Shown one piece after another: positions 8,996-22,475 of a stretch of DNA of 64,000 nt (the first letter of the stretch is position 1; each line of letters begins with the position of its first letter). The notes beneath the pieces are model-generated. The model was not told the DNA's origin. It did no database searches and saw nothing but the letters and a program-made list of their open reading frames with translations. Source of the DNA: Arcanobacterium buesumense (GTDB lineage Bacteria; Actinomycetota; Actinomycetes; Actinomycetales; Actinomycetaceae); assembly GCF_012563545.1 (NCBI RefSeq), contig NZ_CP050804.1, positions 1,612,001 through 1,676,000 of the forward strand, written 5' to 3'. Both the position numbers and the translations under genes were made by a program.

Positions 8996-10227
8996 CTGGT
9001 AAAACTGCGCGTCATCAACACCCATATCGTCTGATAGGACCTGTGGAATTCTTCAACAGGTAAGAATTCGTGAACTGAGTGAAAATTGAATCCGCCAGTA
9101 AATAGGTTAGGTGTGGGAATTCCTCGAGTAGACAAATAAGACCCGTCAGTTCCGCCGCGCATGATGATCGCCGTCGGTTCACATCCGGTAGCCCGTATTG
9201 CGGCCCGCATATCATCAACCACCCATTGCGTATCAGGACTTAAAGAATCAGCAATATTGCCATATACATCCGTTATCTCACAGTTAATTTTCGCACGCGG
9301 ATGAAGGTCTTGAAGGCGCCTAACCGCCGTCGTAATCTCGTCTTTACGCGCCTGATAGATAGCTTTGTCATGATCGCGAATATTTAATGTGACAACGGTT
9401 CGAGCCTGATTGCCATCAATGCCTTGAACCCAAATGTAGCCTTCTCTTCCTTCCGTGTGTTCTGGCGTTTGGGAACGGTCAAAAAATGAGATAAGGTCGT
9501 AGGCCACAAGATTTGGATTAACTAACACTCCTTTTGCAGACATCGGATGAGCGCTCACTCCGGTAATTGTCACTACTGCTTGTCCGGCATTGAAAGTTTC
9601 GTAGGCGAAGGTTGCTTGTCCTTCACAATCGACGGTATATGCGGCGTCGACGTCGAAACGTGCTAAATCGAGCGTCTTAATACCGCGTAACCCAATTTCT
9701 TCATCGGGAACAAAAGCAACGACTATTTCGGGATGGGCAACATGTGATAACCGGGATAATGCAGTCATGATGGAAGCCAGTGCGGCTTTGTCATCAGAGC
9801 CTAAAACGGAAGTACCATCTGTGCAGATAATGGGCTGGCCGATATAGTTATCGAGCACTGGATATTGCGCTGGATCAAGGATCTGCCCATGTCCGAGAGT
9901 TATCGGATGGCCGGTAAATTCACGTATCTGAGGTTTAATCTCTGGTGACAAACCAACGTCGACGGTATCTAAGTGCGCACAAAACCCAATTGCTGGGCCA
10001 GGCATCGTTGCGGGAAAACGAGCCGTGAGACACGCATGATCATCGATAACGACGTCGATTGCTCCGATACTTGCGAGTTCCTTGGCTAACAGCCGCGCAA
10101 GACGAAGTTGCCCAGGGCTGGTAGGCACCCGTGTTGCACTTGCATCTGACTGGCTAGAGATCGCCGCGTACCGAAAGAATCGGCGCACTAATTCGTCGGT
10201 AATCGGTTGCGTGGTCATATCCGTCAC
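8992..10227 (-). CDS. pepT: peptidase T (tripeptide aminopeptidase)
   Basis: A 411-residue M20B metallopeptidase that removes the N-terminal residue of tripeptides in the cytoplasm. Zinc-site motifs are visible: FCAHLDTVD near residue 82 (His, Asp), GSDDKAALA near 143, PDEEIGLRG around 176 (catalytic Glu) and DCEGQATFAYETFNAG near 198; SVHEFLP near the C-terminus carries the last His. Length matches PepT. With pip and the M18 enzyme it makes three peptidases within 10 kb, consistent with a peptide-scavenging lifestyle (inference). It diverges from the PTS operon. Confidence 0.93.
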   Translation of the reverse strand: MTDMTTQPITDELVRRFFRYAAISSQSDASATRVPTSPGQLRLARLLAKELASIGAIDVVIDDHACLTARFPATMPGPAIGFCAHLDTVDVGLSPEIKPQIREFTGHPITLGHGQILDPAQYPVLDNYIGQPIICTDGTSVLGSDDKAALASIMTALSRLSHVAHPEIVVAFVPDEEIGLRGIKTLDLARFDVDAAYTVDCEGQATFAYETFNAGQAVVTITGVSAHPMSAKGVLVNPNLVAYDLISFFDRSQTPEHTEGREGYIWVQGIDGNQARTVVTLNIRDHDKAIYQARKDEITTAVRRLQDLHPRAKINCEITDVYGNIADSLSPDTQWVVDDMRAAIRATGCEPTAIIMRGGTDGSYLSTRGIPTPNLFTGGFNFHSVHEFLPVEEFHRSYQTIWVLMTRSFTS

Positions 10228-10305
10228 GTTGTTTCACCTTCCAACAGTTATCGTCATCTATAGCCTAGTTCTATTCCACAATCTATAACTAATATTGACA
10301 GATAC

Positions 10306-10335
10306 TTGACTCAGTGTTCCTTGAGTTCGTATTAT
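10306..10335 (+). promoter_or_regulatory. promoter of the PTS operon
   Basis: TTGACT (10306-10311) and TATTAT (10330-10335) are 18 bases apart. The predicted transcription start near 10342 lies just before the RAT-like element, so the leader RNA would begin with the antiterminator structure, as in known bgl/lic leaders. Confidence 0.6.
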
Positions 10336-10349
10336 AGAAACATCTATAG

Positions 10350-10410
10350 AGGTTGCAACTTTTTAGGCAAGACTCAAGCGGCGCTTTAACGCGCTCTTGA
10401 GTCTTTATTT
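10350..10410 (+). promoter_or_regulatory. RAT-like antiterminator overlapping an intrinsic terminator
   Basis: AGGTTGCAACTTTTTAGGCA followed by AGACTC (10350-10375) resembles the ribonucleic antiterminator bound by BglG/LicT/SacT proteins (known core GG-TTGTTACT...AGGCAAGACC). Its 3' end overlaps the first arm of a terminator: AAGACTCAAG (10369-10378) pairs with CTTGAGTCTT (10396-10405), an inner GCGC/GCGC adds to the stem, and a T-rich tail follows. The gene for a LicT-type protein lies at the end of this operon. Confidence 0.75.
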
Positions 10411-10436
10411 ATTTCCGGCAAATGAGAAGGACGAAG

Positions 10437-12404
10437 ATGTCTATAAAAACGAGCGCGCGCAGTATCATCGATGCTGTTGGCGGGCCACAAAACATTAACT
10501 CGCTGACCCACTGCGCAACACGTTTGCGTTTCGAGCTTTCTGACGCTTCGTTAGTAAGCCAAGAAGATCTAGAAAAAATCCCGGAAGTTCTTGGCACAAT
10601 GCCACAGTCCGGGGATCGTTATCAGGTTATTGTTGGCGGCGCCGTCGAATCTATGTACAGCGCAATCAATGGACTTCCGGACATGGCTAAGACCAGTTCG
10701 AATGCTAAATCTGATGATGAGATTAAGGCTGCCGCACGTGCGAAGACGCGCGGTAAGTCTGCATGGCTTGATACATTCTTCGAATACCTTTCCGATTCAT
10801 TCCGTCCCATTCTTGGCGTGCTCTTGGGCGCATCCCTGATTATCGCTTTTGCGGCGGTCCTCGACGCTCTCCATGTTGTCGACTTCCGAGCAGCCGATAA
10901 AGCACCTGGCTGGGTATTCGTTGACGCCATGTGGCATTCAGTGTTCTACTTCTTGCCAATCATGGTAGCGTTTAACGCCGCTAAGAAGCTCAAGGTTGAT
11001 CCGTGGCTAGGTGCGACTATCATGGCCGCTTTCCTTACTCCAGATTTCCTCAAGCTGTCTAATCCGGAGGCATTTTCTGCACTACAGTGTGTGGAGAACG
11101 CAGCAATTAAGCAAACAACGTGTTCTATCGACGTTTTCGGCTTGCCACTGACACTGCCAGATTACTCTGGTAACGTCTTCGTCCCATTGATGATGATTCC
11201 AGTTCTTGCCTTGATCTACCACAACTTGAAGAAGATTATTCCAAGCAATGTTCAGATGGTCTTTGTACCATTTATTTCTATGCTCGTTGTTATTCCATTG
11301 ACCGCATTCCTCATTGGCCCATTGGGCATCTGGATCGGTAACGGTCTTGGCTCTGGGCTTGCCTGGATGAACGCTACTGCGCCATTCATCTTCGCTATCG
11401 CAATTCCACTTATTTACCCATTCCTCGTTCCACTCGGTCTACATTGGCCGTTGAACGCAATGATGCTCGTTAATATCCAGACCCTCGGCTACGATTTCAT
11501 TCAAGGCCCTATGGGTGCATGGAATTTCGCATGTTTCGGTACCACTGCTGGCGTCCTCTTCTTAGCTATTAAGGATAAGGACAACACGATGCGTCAGACC
11601 GCTTCGGGTGCGTTAGCCGCTGGCCTATTTGGTGGTATTTCAGAGCCTTCACTCTACGGTATCCACTTGCGCTTTAAGATGATCTACTCTCGTTTGCTGG
11701 CTGGCTGTTTAGCTGGTGGCGTGACGATCGCAATTTTGAGCTTGCCATACGGTGGCGTAACAACGAACGCCTTCGTCTTCACTTCTTTGTTGACTATTTC
11801 GGTATTCAACCCAGCCTGGGTTTATCTTATCGCTATCACAGTCGCATTCTTTACTTCCATGTTGGCTGTTATCATGCTCGATTACCGCCCCCGCGACGAG
11901 CGTCCGTCGAATAAGAAGACGATCGTGGCTTTGCCAGATAACGCGGTTGGTGTACCAATTGAAGGCCAAGTTATTTCTCTTGATGAAGCTGGCGATAAGG
12001 TTTTCGCATCACGCGCTTTGGGTGAAGGTTTCGCCGTAATCCCAACCTTAAATCCCATGGGTGTTTCTGAGGTTGTTGCGCCGATTTCGGGTACCGTATC
12101 TTCGGTGGCAAAGTCTGGCCACGCCTACGGAATTAAATCTGACGATGGAACCGAAGTTCTTGTTCATGTCGGCATCGATACAGTCAACATGAAGGGTGAT
12201 GGTTTCACCGTCAAGGTTTCTAAGGGTGAGCATATTACTGCTGGAACGCCTCTCGTCGAGGTAGACTTTAAGAAAGTCGCCGCTGCAGGTTACGCAACTT
12301 CGGTGATCGTCACGGTCACTAATACGCGTGCTTTCGCAGCTGTCACCCCAGTACTGGCTGATTATGCTACTGTCTTAACGCCGGGTGTGACAACTCAACG
12401 TTAA
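10437..12404 (+). CDS. PTS beta-glucoside-type EIIBCA permease
   Basis: A sugar permease that imports and phosphorylates its substrate using phosphate from HPr. Domain order is IIB (residues 1-90, phosphorylated cysteine in THCATRLRF), IIC (about 115-470, about ten membrane helices, with GGISEPSLYGI), and IIA (about 515-645, histidine in LVHVGIDTV). This order is that of beta-glucoside/sucrose/trehalose transporters such as BglF. ATG at 10437 is preferred over 10422 because AGAAGGA lies between them; that gives 655 residues. No phospho-glucosidase lies next to it, so the sugar is not defined. It is followed 8 bases later by the antiterminator gene. Confidence 0.9.
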   Translation: MSIKTSARSIIDAVGGPQNINSLTHCATRLRFELSDASLVSQEDLEKIPEVLGTMPQSGDRYQVIVGGAVESMYSAINGLPDMAKTSSNAKSDDEIKAAARAKTRGKSAWLDTFFEYLSDSFRPILGVLLGASLIIAFAAVLDALHVVDFRAADKAPGWVFVDAMWHSVFYFLPIMVAFNAAKKLKVDPWLGATIMAAFLTPDFLKLSNPEAFSALQCVENAAIKQTTCSIDVFGLPLTLPDYSGNVFVPLMMIPVLALIYHNLKKIIPSNVQMVFVPFISMLVVIPLTAFLIGPLGIWIGNGLGSGLAWMNATAPFIFAIAIPLIYPFLVPLGLHWPLNAMMLVNIQTLGYDFIQGPMGAWNFACFGTTAGVLFLAIKDKDNTMRQTASGALAAGLFGGISEPSLYGIHLRFKMIYSRLLAGCLAGGVTIAILSLPYGGVTTNAFVFTSLLTISVFNPAWVYLIAITVAFFTSMLAVIMLDYRPRDERPSNKKTIVALPDNAVGVPIEGQVISLDEAGDKVFASRALGEGFAVIPTLNPMGVSEVVAPISGTVSSVAKSGHAYGIKSDDGTEVLVHVGIDTVNMKGDGFTVKVSKGEHITAGTPLVEVDFKKVAAAGYATSVIVTVTNTRAFAAVTPVLADYATVLTPGVTTQR

Positions 12405-12412
12405 GGACAGGT

Positions 12413-13261
12413 ATGAAGGTTCTGCGGATCTTTAATAATAACGTCGTCTTGGCCCGTCAAGATTCTGGCCGTGAGGTCATCGTGACGGGCCGGGGCGTCG
12501 GTTTTAAAACCGCTCCCGGGCAAGAGATCAATTCTGATCTTATTGCCCGGGTCTTCGTTCCTGTTGATGGCCGCGATCCTGATCACGTGGGAACACTGAT
12601 TGCTCAGTTACGTCACAACGTGCGAGATCTTGTTTACCGGGCGATGGTTGCAGCAAATTTTACTGAAGAGCAACTATCTAGTCCCACTCTTTTCATTAGT
12701 TTATGCGATCATATTGATCTTGCCTTACGGCGGCGAGAGACTGGCCAGATTCTGCACTATCCACTGCAAGCAGAAGTTGAACATCTTTATCAAAGTGAAT
12801 ACCGCGAAGCTGTTACTTTCCTCAATAAACTTAATGAGTTGTTATTAGCCGATGGCGATGAACAGTTGCCGGCACACGAAAGTATTGCGGTTGCTTTGCA
12901 TCTCGTTAATGCTGGTTTTGCTGCCGGGGACTTAGCTCAAACTTATACGATGACTGGCCTCATCCAACAAATTATTGATTTAATTGGAGCATCTTTTGAT
13001 GTTCGTTTGGATCAAACAAGTATTAATACTGCTCGGTTGATTACTCATATGCGTTATTTATTTTTACGTATTATTCAAGGGAAGCAACTTGATGATGATA
13101 CGACCACTATTGGCGATACTATTCGCCATAGTTTGGTGCAAGAGTATGCATGTGCCGAAAGTATCGGACAGTTGGTATCGTTGCGGTTGGGCCAAGAATT
13201 AAATTCTAATGAGAAGGCCTATCTTGCCCTACATATTTCTCGTGTGACTTCTATGCGTTAA
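12413..13261 (+). CDS. licT: BglG/LicT family transcriptional antiterminator
   Basis: An RNA-binding antiterminator of 282 residues. The first 55 residues form the CAT RNA-binding domain (KVLRIFNNNVVLA, GRGVGF), followed by two PTS regulation domains. PRD histidines are seen in LCDHIDLA (about 98), ALHLVNAG (about 158), THMRYL (about 204) and LALHISR (near the C-terminus), the sites phosphorylated by HPr and the EII in known homologues. When the sugar is present it should bind the RAT upstream of the EII gene (10350) and, from sequence resemblance, the one upstream of ptsH (15401). The gene symbol is by homology class only. Confidence 0.9.
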   Translation: MKVLRIFNNNVVLARQDSGREVIVTGRGVGFKTAPGQEINSDLIARVFVPVDGRDPDHVGTLIAQLRHNVRDLVYRAMVAANFTEEQLSSPTLFISLCDHIDLALRRRETGQILHYPLQAEVEHLYQSEYREAVTFLNKLNELLLADGDEQLPAHESIAVALHLVNAGFAAGDLAQTYTMTGLIQQIIDLIGASFDVRLDQTSINTARLITHMRYLFLRIIQGKQLDDDTTTIGDTIRHSLVQEYACAESIGQLVSLRLGQELNSNEKAYLALHISRVTSMR

Positions 13262-13276
13262 ACTATTGCTTTATCA

Positions 13277-13323
13277 AAAAGAAGGGCGGGACAGTTCAAA
13301 TATTACTGTCCCGCCCCTCTTTT
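13277..13323. terminator. bidirectional terminator between licT and ptsI
   Basis: GGGCGGGACAGT (13284-13295) pairs perfectly with 13305-13316, flanked by A-rich and T-rich ends (AAAAAGAA and CTCTTTT). It can stop the plus-strand PTS operon and the minus-strand ptsHI operon. Confidence 0.9.
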
Positions 13324-13332
13324 GGGCACTAT

Positions 13333-15033
13333 TTACATGAGGAACTTCACGTCAGGATGAACCAGTGCTTCTACAGCTGCACGTGCGTCTTTTGCCGTTG
13401 GGGCGTCTAACGCATACGCGGCCATTTGTTGGCACGTGGAAAGGTCGTGAAGCTTAAGTGAAACACGTACTGCTCCGACTTTTGGTGGTGCCATCGAAAG
13501 CGATTGGACGCCTAGTCCGGTAAGTACGAGGGCAAGTAGTGGATCGCCACCTGCTTCACCGCATACTCCAACGTATTTACCTGTTGCAGTACCGCCTTGG
13601 CAGGCCTTGCGGATCATACGTAGGACTGCAGGTTGCCACACATCCAACAAGCTGGCGAGTTCGCCTTGCATGCGATCAGCTGCCATCGTGTATTGCGCTA
13701 AATCGTTGGTACCGATCGAGGCGAAATCTACATGCGACAAGATCGTTGCCGCGTTGATAGCTGCTGCTGGAACTTCAATCATGACACCAACGGATGTTAA
13801 GCCGGCCGCATGTGCTTTATCGGCAAACCATTTGGCTTCTTCGGTTGTTGCGATCATCGGCGCCATAACTCTCACGTCCGCTCCAGTTGCTTTTTGTGCG
13901 GCTGCAAGAGCTTCAAGTTGCGCATCCATGAGGTCTTCGCGTATTCGTGTCAGGCGAATTCCACGCCGACCTAATGCAGGATTCTCTTCTTCGCCTAAAT
14001 CGGCAAACTTTAATGGCTTGTCTGCTCCGGCATCTAGAGTTCGAACGGTGACGCGGCGATCTCCGAAAGCACGGAATACCTGGGTATATACCTCAGTTTG
14101 TTCAGCAACACTCGGTGCACTCTCCCGGCCCATGAAGAGGAATTCGGTACGGAAAAGACCGGCGCCTTCAACATCGTATTCAGCTGCCCGCTGTGCGTCT
14201 TCTGCTGTTCCAATATTGGCAAGAAGCGCAATCTTGTGACCGTCATATGTCAAACCGATCCCGTGGGAATCAGCAAGTGCAGCTTCGCGCCGTTCGGAGC
14301 GTTCTTTCAATAGAGCGATATCTTCATCGGAAGGAGCAATAATTACTTCACCGACACCACCGTCAATCGCGATTTTTGCGCCCTGTTCTTGTGCAGGTCC
14401 AGCAAGTTCGAGAATCTGTCCGACTCTCACTGCTGCTGGAATACCCAACTGGGCAGCTAAAATAGCGGTATGGCTGGTGGGTCCGCCTTCTGCAATAGCA
14501 ATTCCCAGCGCAAAGTCAGGGTCTAGTGTTGCTGTTTCGGCGGGTGCGAGATCGCGGGCAACGATAATCGATGGCTCGGTCAATTGTGGAATGCCCGGCA
14601 TCGGTAGTCCACGTACGACGGCAATTGTTCGATCACGTACATCATAGAGATCAGTTGCCCGCTCAGCCATGTATCCACCGAGTTTGATGAACATATCGAC
14701 ATATTTTTGCACGGCATCCGTGATGGCGCGGGTTATTCCAGCACCACCTTTGAGTTCGTTGACAATTGCTTTTTTCAACCCTCGATCGTGTGCCATTTTG
14801 GCGGTAGCTTTCAGGATTTCCTGGGCCTTTTCAGACGCATTTTCAGCTCGTTCATAGAGCATGTCTGAGACGGATTCCAGCGCTTGGGAAACAGTCTCAG
14901 TAGCAGCTTCGACGTCGGTAGTTTTTGGCTCGTTTGGGTCAACAGTTGGGGCTGGCGAAACGACGGCGATTGCTCCGTGTGCTGTACCAGCTGATACCCC
15001 AATGCCGAGCAGAACTCGGTGTTCGACAGTCAT
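13333..15033 (-). CDS. ptsI: PTS enzyme I (phosphoenolpyruvate-protein phosphotransferase)
   Basis: First step of the PTS: transfers phosphate from phosphoenolpyruvate to HPr. The phosphorylated histidine is in GGPTSHTAILA (about residue 190). The PEP-binding TIM barrel carries FRTEFLFMGR (about 290), GTNDLAQYTMAADR (about 430) and CGEAGGDP (about 480). The ATG at 15033 gives 566 residues, a normal length; the frame is open 16 codons further upstream, but that would run into ptsH. It starts 4 bases after the ptsH stop, so the two are coupled. Confidence 0.95.
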   Translation of the reverse strand: MTVEHRVLLGIGVSAGTAHGAIAVVSPAPTVDPNEPKTTDVEAATETVSQALESVSDMLYERAENASEKAQEILKATAKMAHDRGLKKAIVNELKGGAGITRAITDAVQKYVDMFIKLGGYMAERATDLYDVRDRTIAVVRGLPMPGIPQLTEPSIIVARDLAPAETATLDPDFALGIAIAEGGPTSHTAILAAQLGIPAAVRVGQILELAGPAQEQGAKIAIDGGVGEVIIAPSDEDIALLKERSERREAALADSHGIGLTYDGHKIALLANIGTAEDAQRAAEYDVEGAGLFRTEFLFMGRESAPSVAEQTEVYTQVFRAFGDRRVTVRTLDAGADKPLKFADLGEEENPALGRRGIRLTRIREDLMDAQLEALAAAQKATGADVRVMAPMIATTEEAKWFADKAHAAGLTSVGVMIEVPAAAINAATILSHVDFASIGTNDLAQYTMAADRMQGELASLLDVWQPAVLRMIRKACQGGTATGKYVGVCGEAGGDPLLALVLTGLGVQSLSMAPPKVGAVRVSLKLHDLSTCQQMAAYALDAPTAKDARAAVEALVHPDVKFLM

Positions 15034-15037
15034 AGAC

Positions 15038-15301
15038 TCACGCGTCCAGATCAGTTTCGAGCAACCCTGCGAGTTTTTCAAGTGCGTCTGTTGCTGAATC
15101 GTCCTGTGTGGACAGTGTTACTTCATCGCCGTGCTGCGCGCCAAGTGACATCACATCGAGAACTGACGCAGCGTCTGCTTCTTCACCGTCGAGTGTAAGC
15201 GTAAAATCAACGCCAGTTTCTTCGGCAGCTTCTGCGAACAGCGCCGCTGGGCGGGCATGCAAACCAACGGCGGATGCGATTTTTACGGTACGAGAGATCA
15301 T
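15038..15301 (-). CDS. ptsH: phosphocarrier protein HPr
   Basis: The 87-residue general PTS phosphocarrier. The phosphorylated histidine is in GLHARPA (residue about 15), and a regulatory-serine region ASVLDVMSLGA lies near residue 46, where HPr kinase acts in Firmicutes; whether that happens here is unknown. GGAAGGAAC precedes the ATG at 15301. First gene of ptsHI, with a leader of about 140 bases containing a RAT-like element and a terminator. Confidence 0.95.
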   Translation of the reverse strand: MISRTVKIASAVGLHARPAALFAEAAEETGVDFTLTLDGEEADAASVLDVMSLGAQHGDEVTLSTQDDSATDALEKLAGLLETDLDA

Positions 15302-15361
15302 AAGAGTTCCTTCCTCTTTGAAGGCGCTTTGGAGGCACGACTTCTATGGACTATGGGTCAT

Positions 15362-15425
15362 GTAAAAACAAAAACCTGAGAAATGCATGCACATATCTCA
15401 GGTTTTGCCTTTTCAGTAACAACCC
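15362..15425 (-). promoter_or_regulatory. RAT-like antiterminator and terminator in the ptsHI leader
   Basis: Read on the minus strand, 15425-15401 is GGGTTGTTACTGAAAAGGCA followed by AAACC, close to the classic BglG/LicT target (GG-TTGTTACTG...GGCAAAACC). Its 3' end forms the first arm (15406-15396, AAAACCTGAGA) of a perfect 11-bp terminator stem with 15381-15371, loop of 14, followed by TTTTTGTTTTTACA. This is the standard geometry of antitermination control: binding of the RAT prevents formation of the terminator upstream of ptsH. Confidence 0.8.
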
Positions 15426-15430
15426 TGTTC

Positions 15431-15478
15431 ATGGAATAATTCCATAATTCATTATATCGTAAGCGTTAAGTAAACGCT
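15431..15478 (-). promoter_or_regulatory. ptsH promoter with two palindromes
   Basis: A perfect TATAAT lies at 15456-15451 (minus strand). No good -35 is seen; in its place 15462-15478 is an inverted repeat AGCGTT-N5-AACGCT. A second perfect palindrome, ATGGAAT-A-ATTCCAT (15431-15445), sits at the predicted start of transcription. These look like binding sites for one or two regulators (inference). Confidence 0.5.
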
Positions 15479-15500
15479 AGCGGGTTGTGGGTATGTGTGT

Positions 15501-15535
15501 GGGGAGGGTGTTGACTTATCGTCAACACCCTCCCC
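15501..15535 (-). terminator. rRNA operon terminator hairpin
   Basis: A perfect 15-bp stem (15501-15515 with 15521-15535, loop TTATC) 15 bases downstream of 5S. On the transcribed strand it is not followed by a U-tract, which is common for actinobacterial hairpin terminators. Confidence 0.75.
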
Positions 15536-15550
15536 TTATATCACGTTAAG

Positions 15551-15668
15551 TGACGGCGGTGTCCTACTCTCCCACACCCCCTCGAGTGCAGTACCATCGG
15601 CGTTGGTAGGCTTAGCTTCCGGGTTCGGAATGGTAACCGGGCGTTTCCCTACCACTATGACCACCGTC
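15551..15668 (-). rRNA. rrf: 5S ribosomal RNA
   Basis: About 118 bases. Ends TGACGGTGGTC / CACCGCCGTCA pair, and the conserved CGAAC-type loop segment (CATTCCGAACCCGGAAGC) is present. It lies about 120 bases downstream of 23S in the 16S-23S-5S order. Confidence 0.95.
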
Positions 15669-15790
15669 AAAATGGTTGACATAACACACACGCACTACAA
15701 CGTGTGGGAGTCAAGAATCGTATAGTAGACGCGAGCAGCATTACCATCAACATGTTCCATAATAAAACACTGACGATAAGGAAACTTTTT

Positions 15791-20650
<4,860 letters not shown>

Positions 20651-21333
20651 AAAACCAAACACCCAACAAAAAGGCATCCAATCAATACACGTTCGAAAAG
20701 CCCAAAAACAGACTCAACAAAACAGACAAACCAAAACTAGCTCATCCAAAATAAAAAAGAAAACAAACCACACCAGCCACCAAAAAAGCAACCAGCACAA
20801 TCCGCTTCCCAAACAAAAAATCATTGTAAAAAGCTGACACACTATTGAGATATCAAACAACACACCCACACCCAACAACCACCCAACAACAAAGCCAGGC
20901 AACCATCAAGAAGGCTATCCACACCAGTCTAACACACAACCACAACCAAGCAAAAACACCCAGTCACAACCACGCACCAAACCAGCGCCACCACCAAAGA
21001 ACACAACCGCGCTCCCGGCGACAGATAAAAACTTTACGCACCCCCACCCCAAACGTCAAACCAAATCATCATAATCCAACTCACAATCTCTCAAACTCGC
21101 TAACTATCAACATAAACACCGAACGTAACTCACCCAACAGCAGTGTCAAGTAGACAAATATATAGACCTCATGGCATGGCGCCCAGCAAATCTTCACCAA
21201 CCACCCATTCCACCACTCCGGCTCGCCTGAGAGCTAAATTTATCGCCAACAATTCTTCTTTATGCCCACGCTTCTGCAATAATCACTGGTGCGCATTAAT
21301 TAGCGCATTTTGTTCCTATAGAAAGGCTCACCC
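20651..21333. other. rRNA leader and intergenic region
   Basis: No protein gene is supported. From 20651 to about 21130 the plus strand is nearly all A and C (the transcribed strand G/T-rich), which creates spurious open frames. It holds the rRNA promoter at 21031-21059. Near 21290-21307 a short inverted repeat TGCGC-N8-GCGCA lies upstream of the FMN reductase gene. Confidence 0.7.
21031..21059 (-). promoter_or_regulatory. rRNA operon promoter
   Basis: On the minus strand TTGACG (21059-21054) and TAAAGT (21036-21031) are separated by exactly 17 bases. The predicted start lies about 375 bases upstream of mature 16S, a normal leader length. Confidence 0.65.
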
Positions 21334-21882
21334 ATGCCAAAAATCGGCGTCATCGTTGGAAGCACTCGAACTGGCTCCTGGAACCGGAGAATCGCACAGG
21401 ACCTCGCTTCTCAACTACCCGACGGCTTCGACGTCGTCGATATCGCAATTGATAATCTCCCTTTCTACAGCTCGGAGTGGGACACCCCCGAAACCTTGCC
21501 AGAGTCGGTGGCAACCCTACGCGCCACCGCAAATTCATGTGACGGTTTCATTATCGCTAGCCCTGAGTTTAATCGATCCATTCCAGGCGTATTAAAAAAT
21601 GCGCTAGACATTCTCTCGCGTCCTTATGGCGCCACAACTTTTGCTGGAAAACCCACGTTAGTTGCCACTGCTACTCCTGGAGCTATGGGCGGATTCGGCG
21701 CTAACCGCGATTTACGTACCGTTTTGGCATTCTTGGATGCCCAGATTATTTCGCAACCAGAAATTTATGTCAGTTTCGTTCATAAGTTGTATGACGGAGA
21801 TACTCTCAACCCAGAAACATCAGCATTTTTCCACACCGCGGCAGAAAAATTCGTTGCTGCATTTCACCTAGTAGCGAAGTAA
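21334..21882 (+). CDS. NADPH-dependent FMN reductase family protein
   Basis: A 182-residue flavodoxin-like NAD(P)H-dependent FMN reductase (the azoreductase/quinone reductase-like group). The FMN phosphate loop is GSTRTGSWN near residue 9, and the family motif SPEFNRSIPGVLKNALD is at about residues 73-89; ATATPGAMGG follows around 112. Cytoplasmic, probably dimeric or tetrameric, using NAD(P)H to reduce flavin or quinones; the substrate is not predictable. GAAAGG lies 8 bases before the ATG. Next downstream is dps, consistent with an oxidative-stress pair (inference). Confidence 0.85.
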   Translation: MPKIGVIVGSTRTGSWNRRIAQDLASQLPDGFDVVDIAIDNLPFYSSEWDTPETLPESVATLRATANSCDGFIIASPEFNRSIPGVLKNALDILSRPYGATTFAGKPTLVATATPGAMGGFGANRDLRTVLAFLDAQIISQPEIYVSFVHKLYDGDTLNPETSAFFHTAAEKFVAAFHLVAK

Positions 21883-21951
21883 TACGTCCGTTCTTGGAAG
21901 TATGCACAATAATAGAGAATGTCAAAGAAATTTTTACGAGAGGAAATAACG

Positions 21952-22413
21952 ATGACGAAGGCTTTTTCTGGTTCCACTGTTCTATCTGAGAGCTTACAGA
22001 AAGTATTGACCGACGTAACGGCACTTTCCCTCGTGGGCAAGCAGTTGCATTGGAATATTGTAGGCGTCGGTTTCCGCGGCCTACACCTCTACCTCGACGA
22101 GGTAGTCGCAGTTGCTCGCGCAGCTTCTGACGAGATTGCTGAGCGCATGCGTGCAGTGAACTTAGTTCCAGACGGTCGTCCCGAAACAGTTGGGCAAATG
22201 ACATCATTGCCACCTGTTAAGGAAACTCTTCTTACCAGTGAAGAAACCGTAGCTGCCGCTGTTGCATCTATCAACGCTACAGTTGGCACAATGCGCCAGG
22301 TCCACGAGAAGGTCGATGCCGAAGATCCAGCATCTGCTGATATTTTGCTCGATTACATCCGTCAGCTTGAACAACAAGCATGGTTTATCGGATCTTCAGT
22401 CGACATGGCTTAA
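21952..22413 (+). CDS. dps: Dps family ferritin-like DNA-protecting protein
   Basis: A 153-residue Dps-type mini-ferritin that stores iron and uses peroxide to oxidise ferrous iron in a dodecamer. The ferroxidase signature is spread over KQLHWNIVG (His about 31) and LHLYLDEVVAVARAASDEIAERM (Asp/Glu about 58-62). The frame opens at 21919, but ATG 21952 has GAGAGGAAA just before it and gives the normal length. A terminator follows directly. Confidence 0.92.
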   Translation: MTKAFSGSTVLSESLQKVLTDVTALSLVGKQLHWNIVGVGFRGLHLYLDEVVAVARAASDEIAERMRAVNLVPDGRPETVGQMTSLPPVKETLLTSEETVAAAVASINATVGTMRQVHEKVDAEDPASADILLDYIRQLEQQAWFIGSSVDMA

Positions 22414-22425
22414 GGTTTATAACAG

Positions 22426-22462
22426 AGTTGGGGGCGAACCGTAAGTTCGCCCCCAACTTTTA
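22426..22462 (+). terminator. terminator after dps
   Basis: AGTTGGGGGCGAAC (22426-22439) pairs perfectly with 22445-22458 and is followed by a short T-run. It lies between the convergent dps and rhodanese genes. Confidence 0.9.
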
Positions 22463-22475
22463 TTCCATCAACACT

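Noticed and set aside
21144-21149. TTGACA on the minus strand considered as a second rRNA promoter.
   Set aside because: No acceptable -10 at 16-18 bases; the promoter at 21031-21059 is better.
20714-21153. Low-complexity frames in the rRNA leader.
   Set aside because: Composition bias (A/C only) removes stop codons on this strand; no ribosome binding sites and no protein-like pattern.
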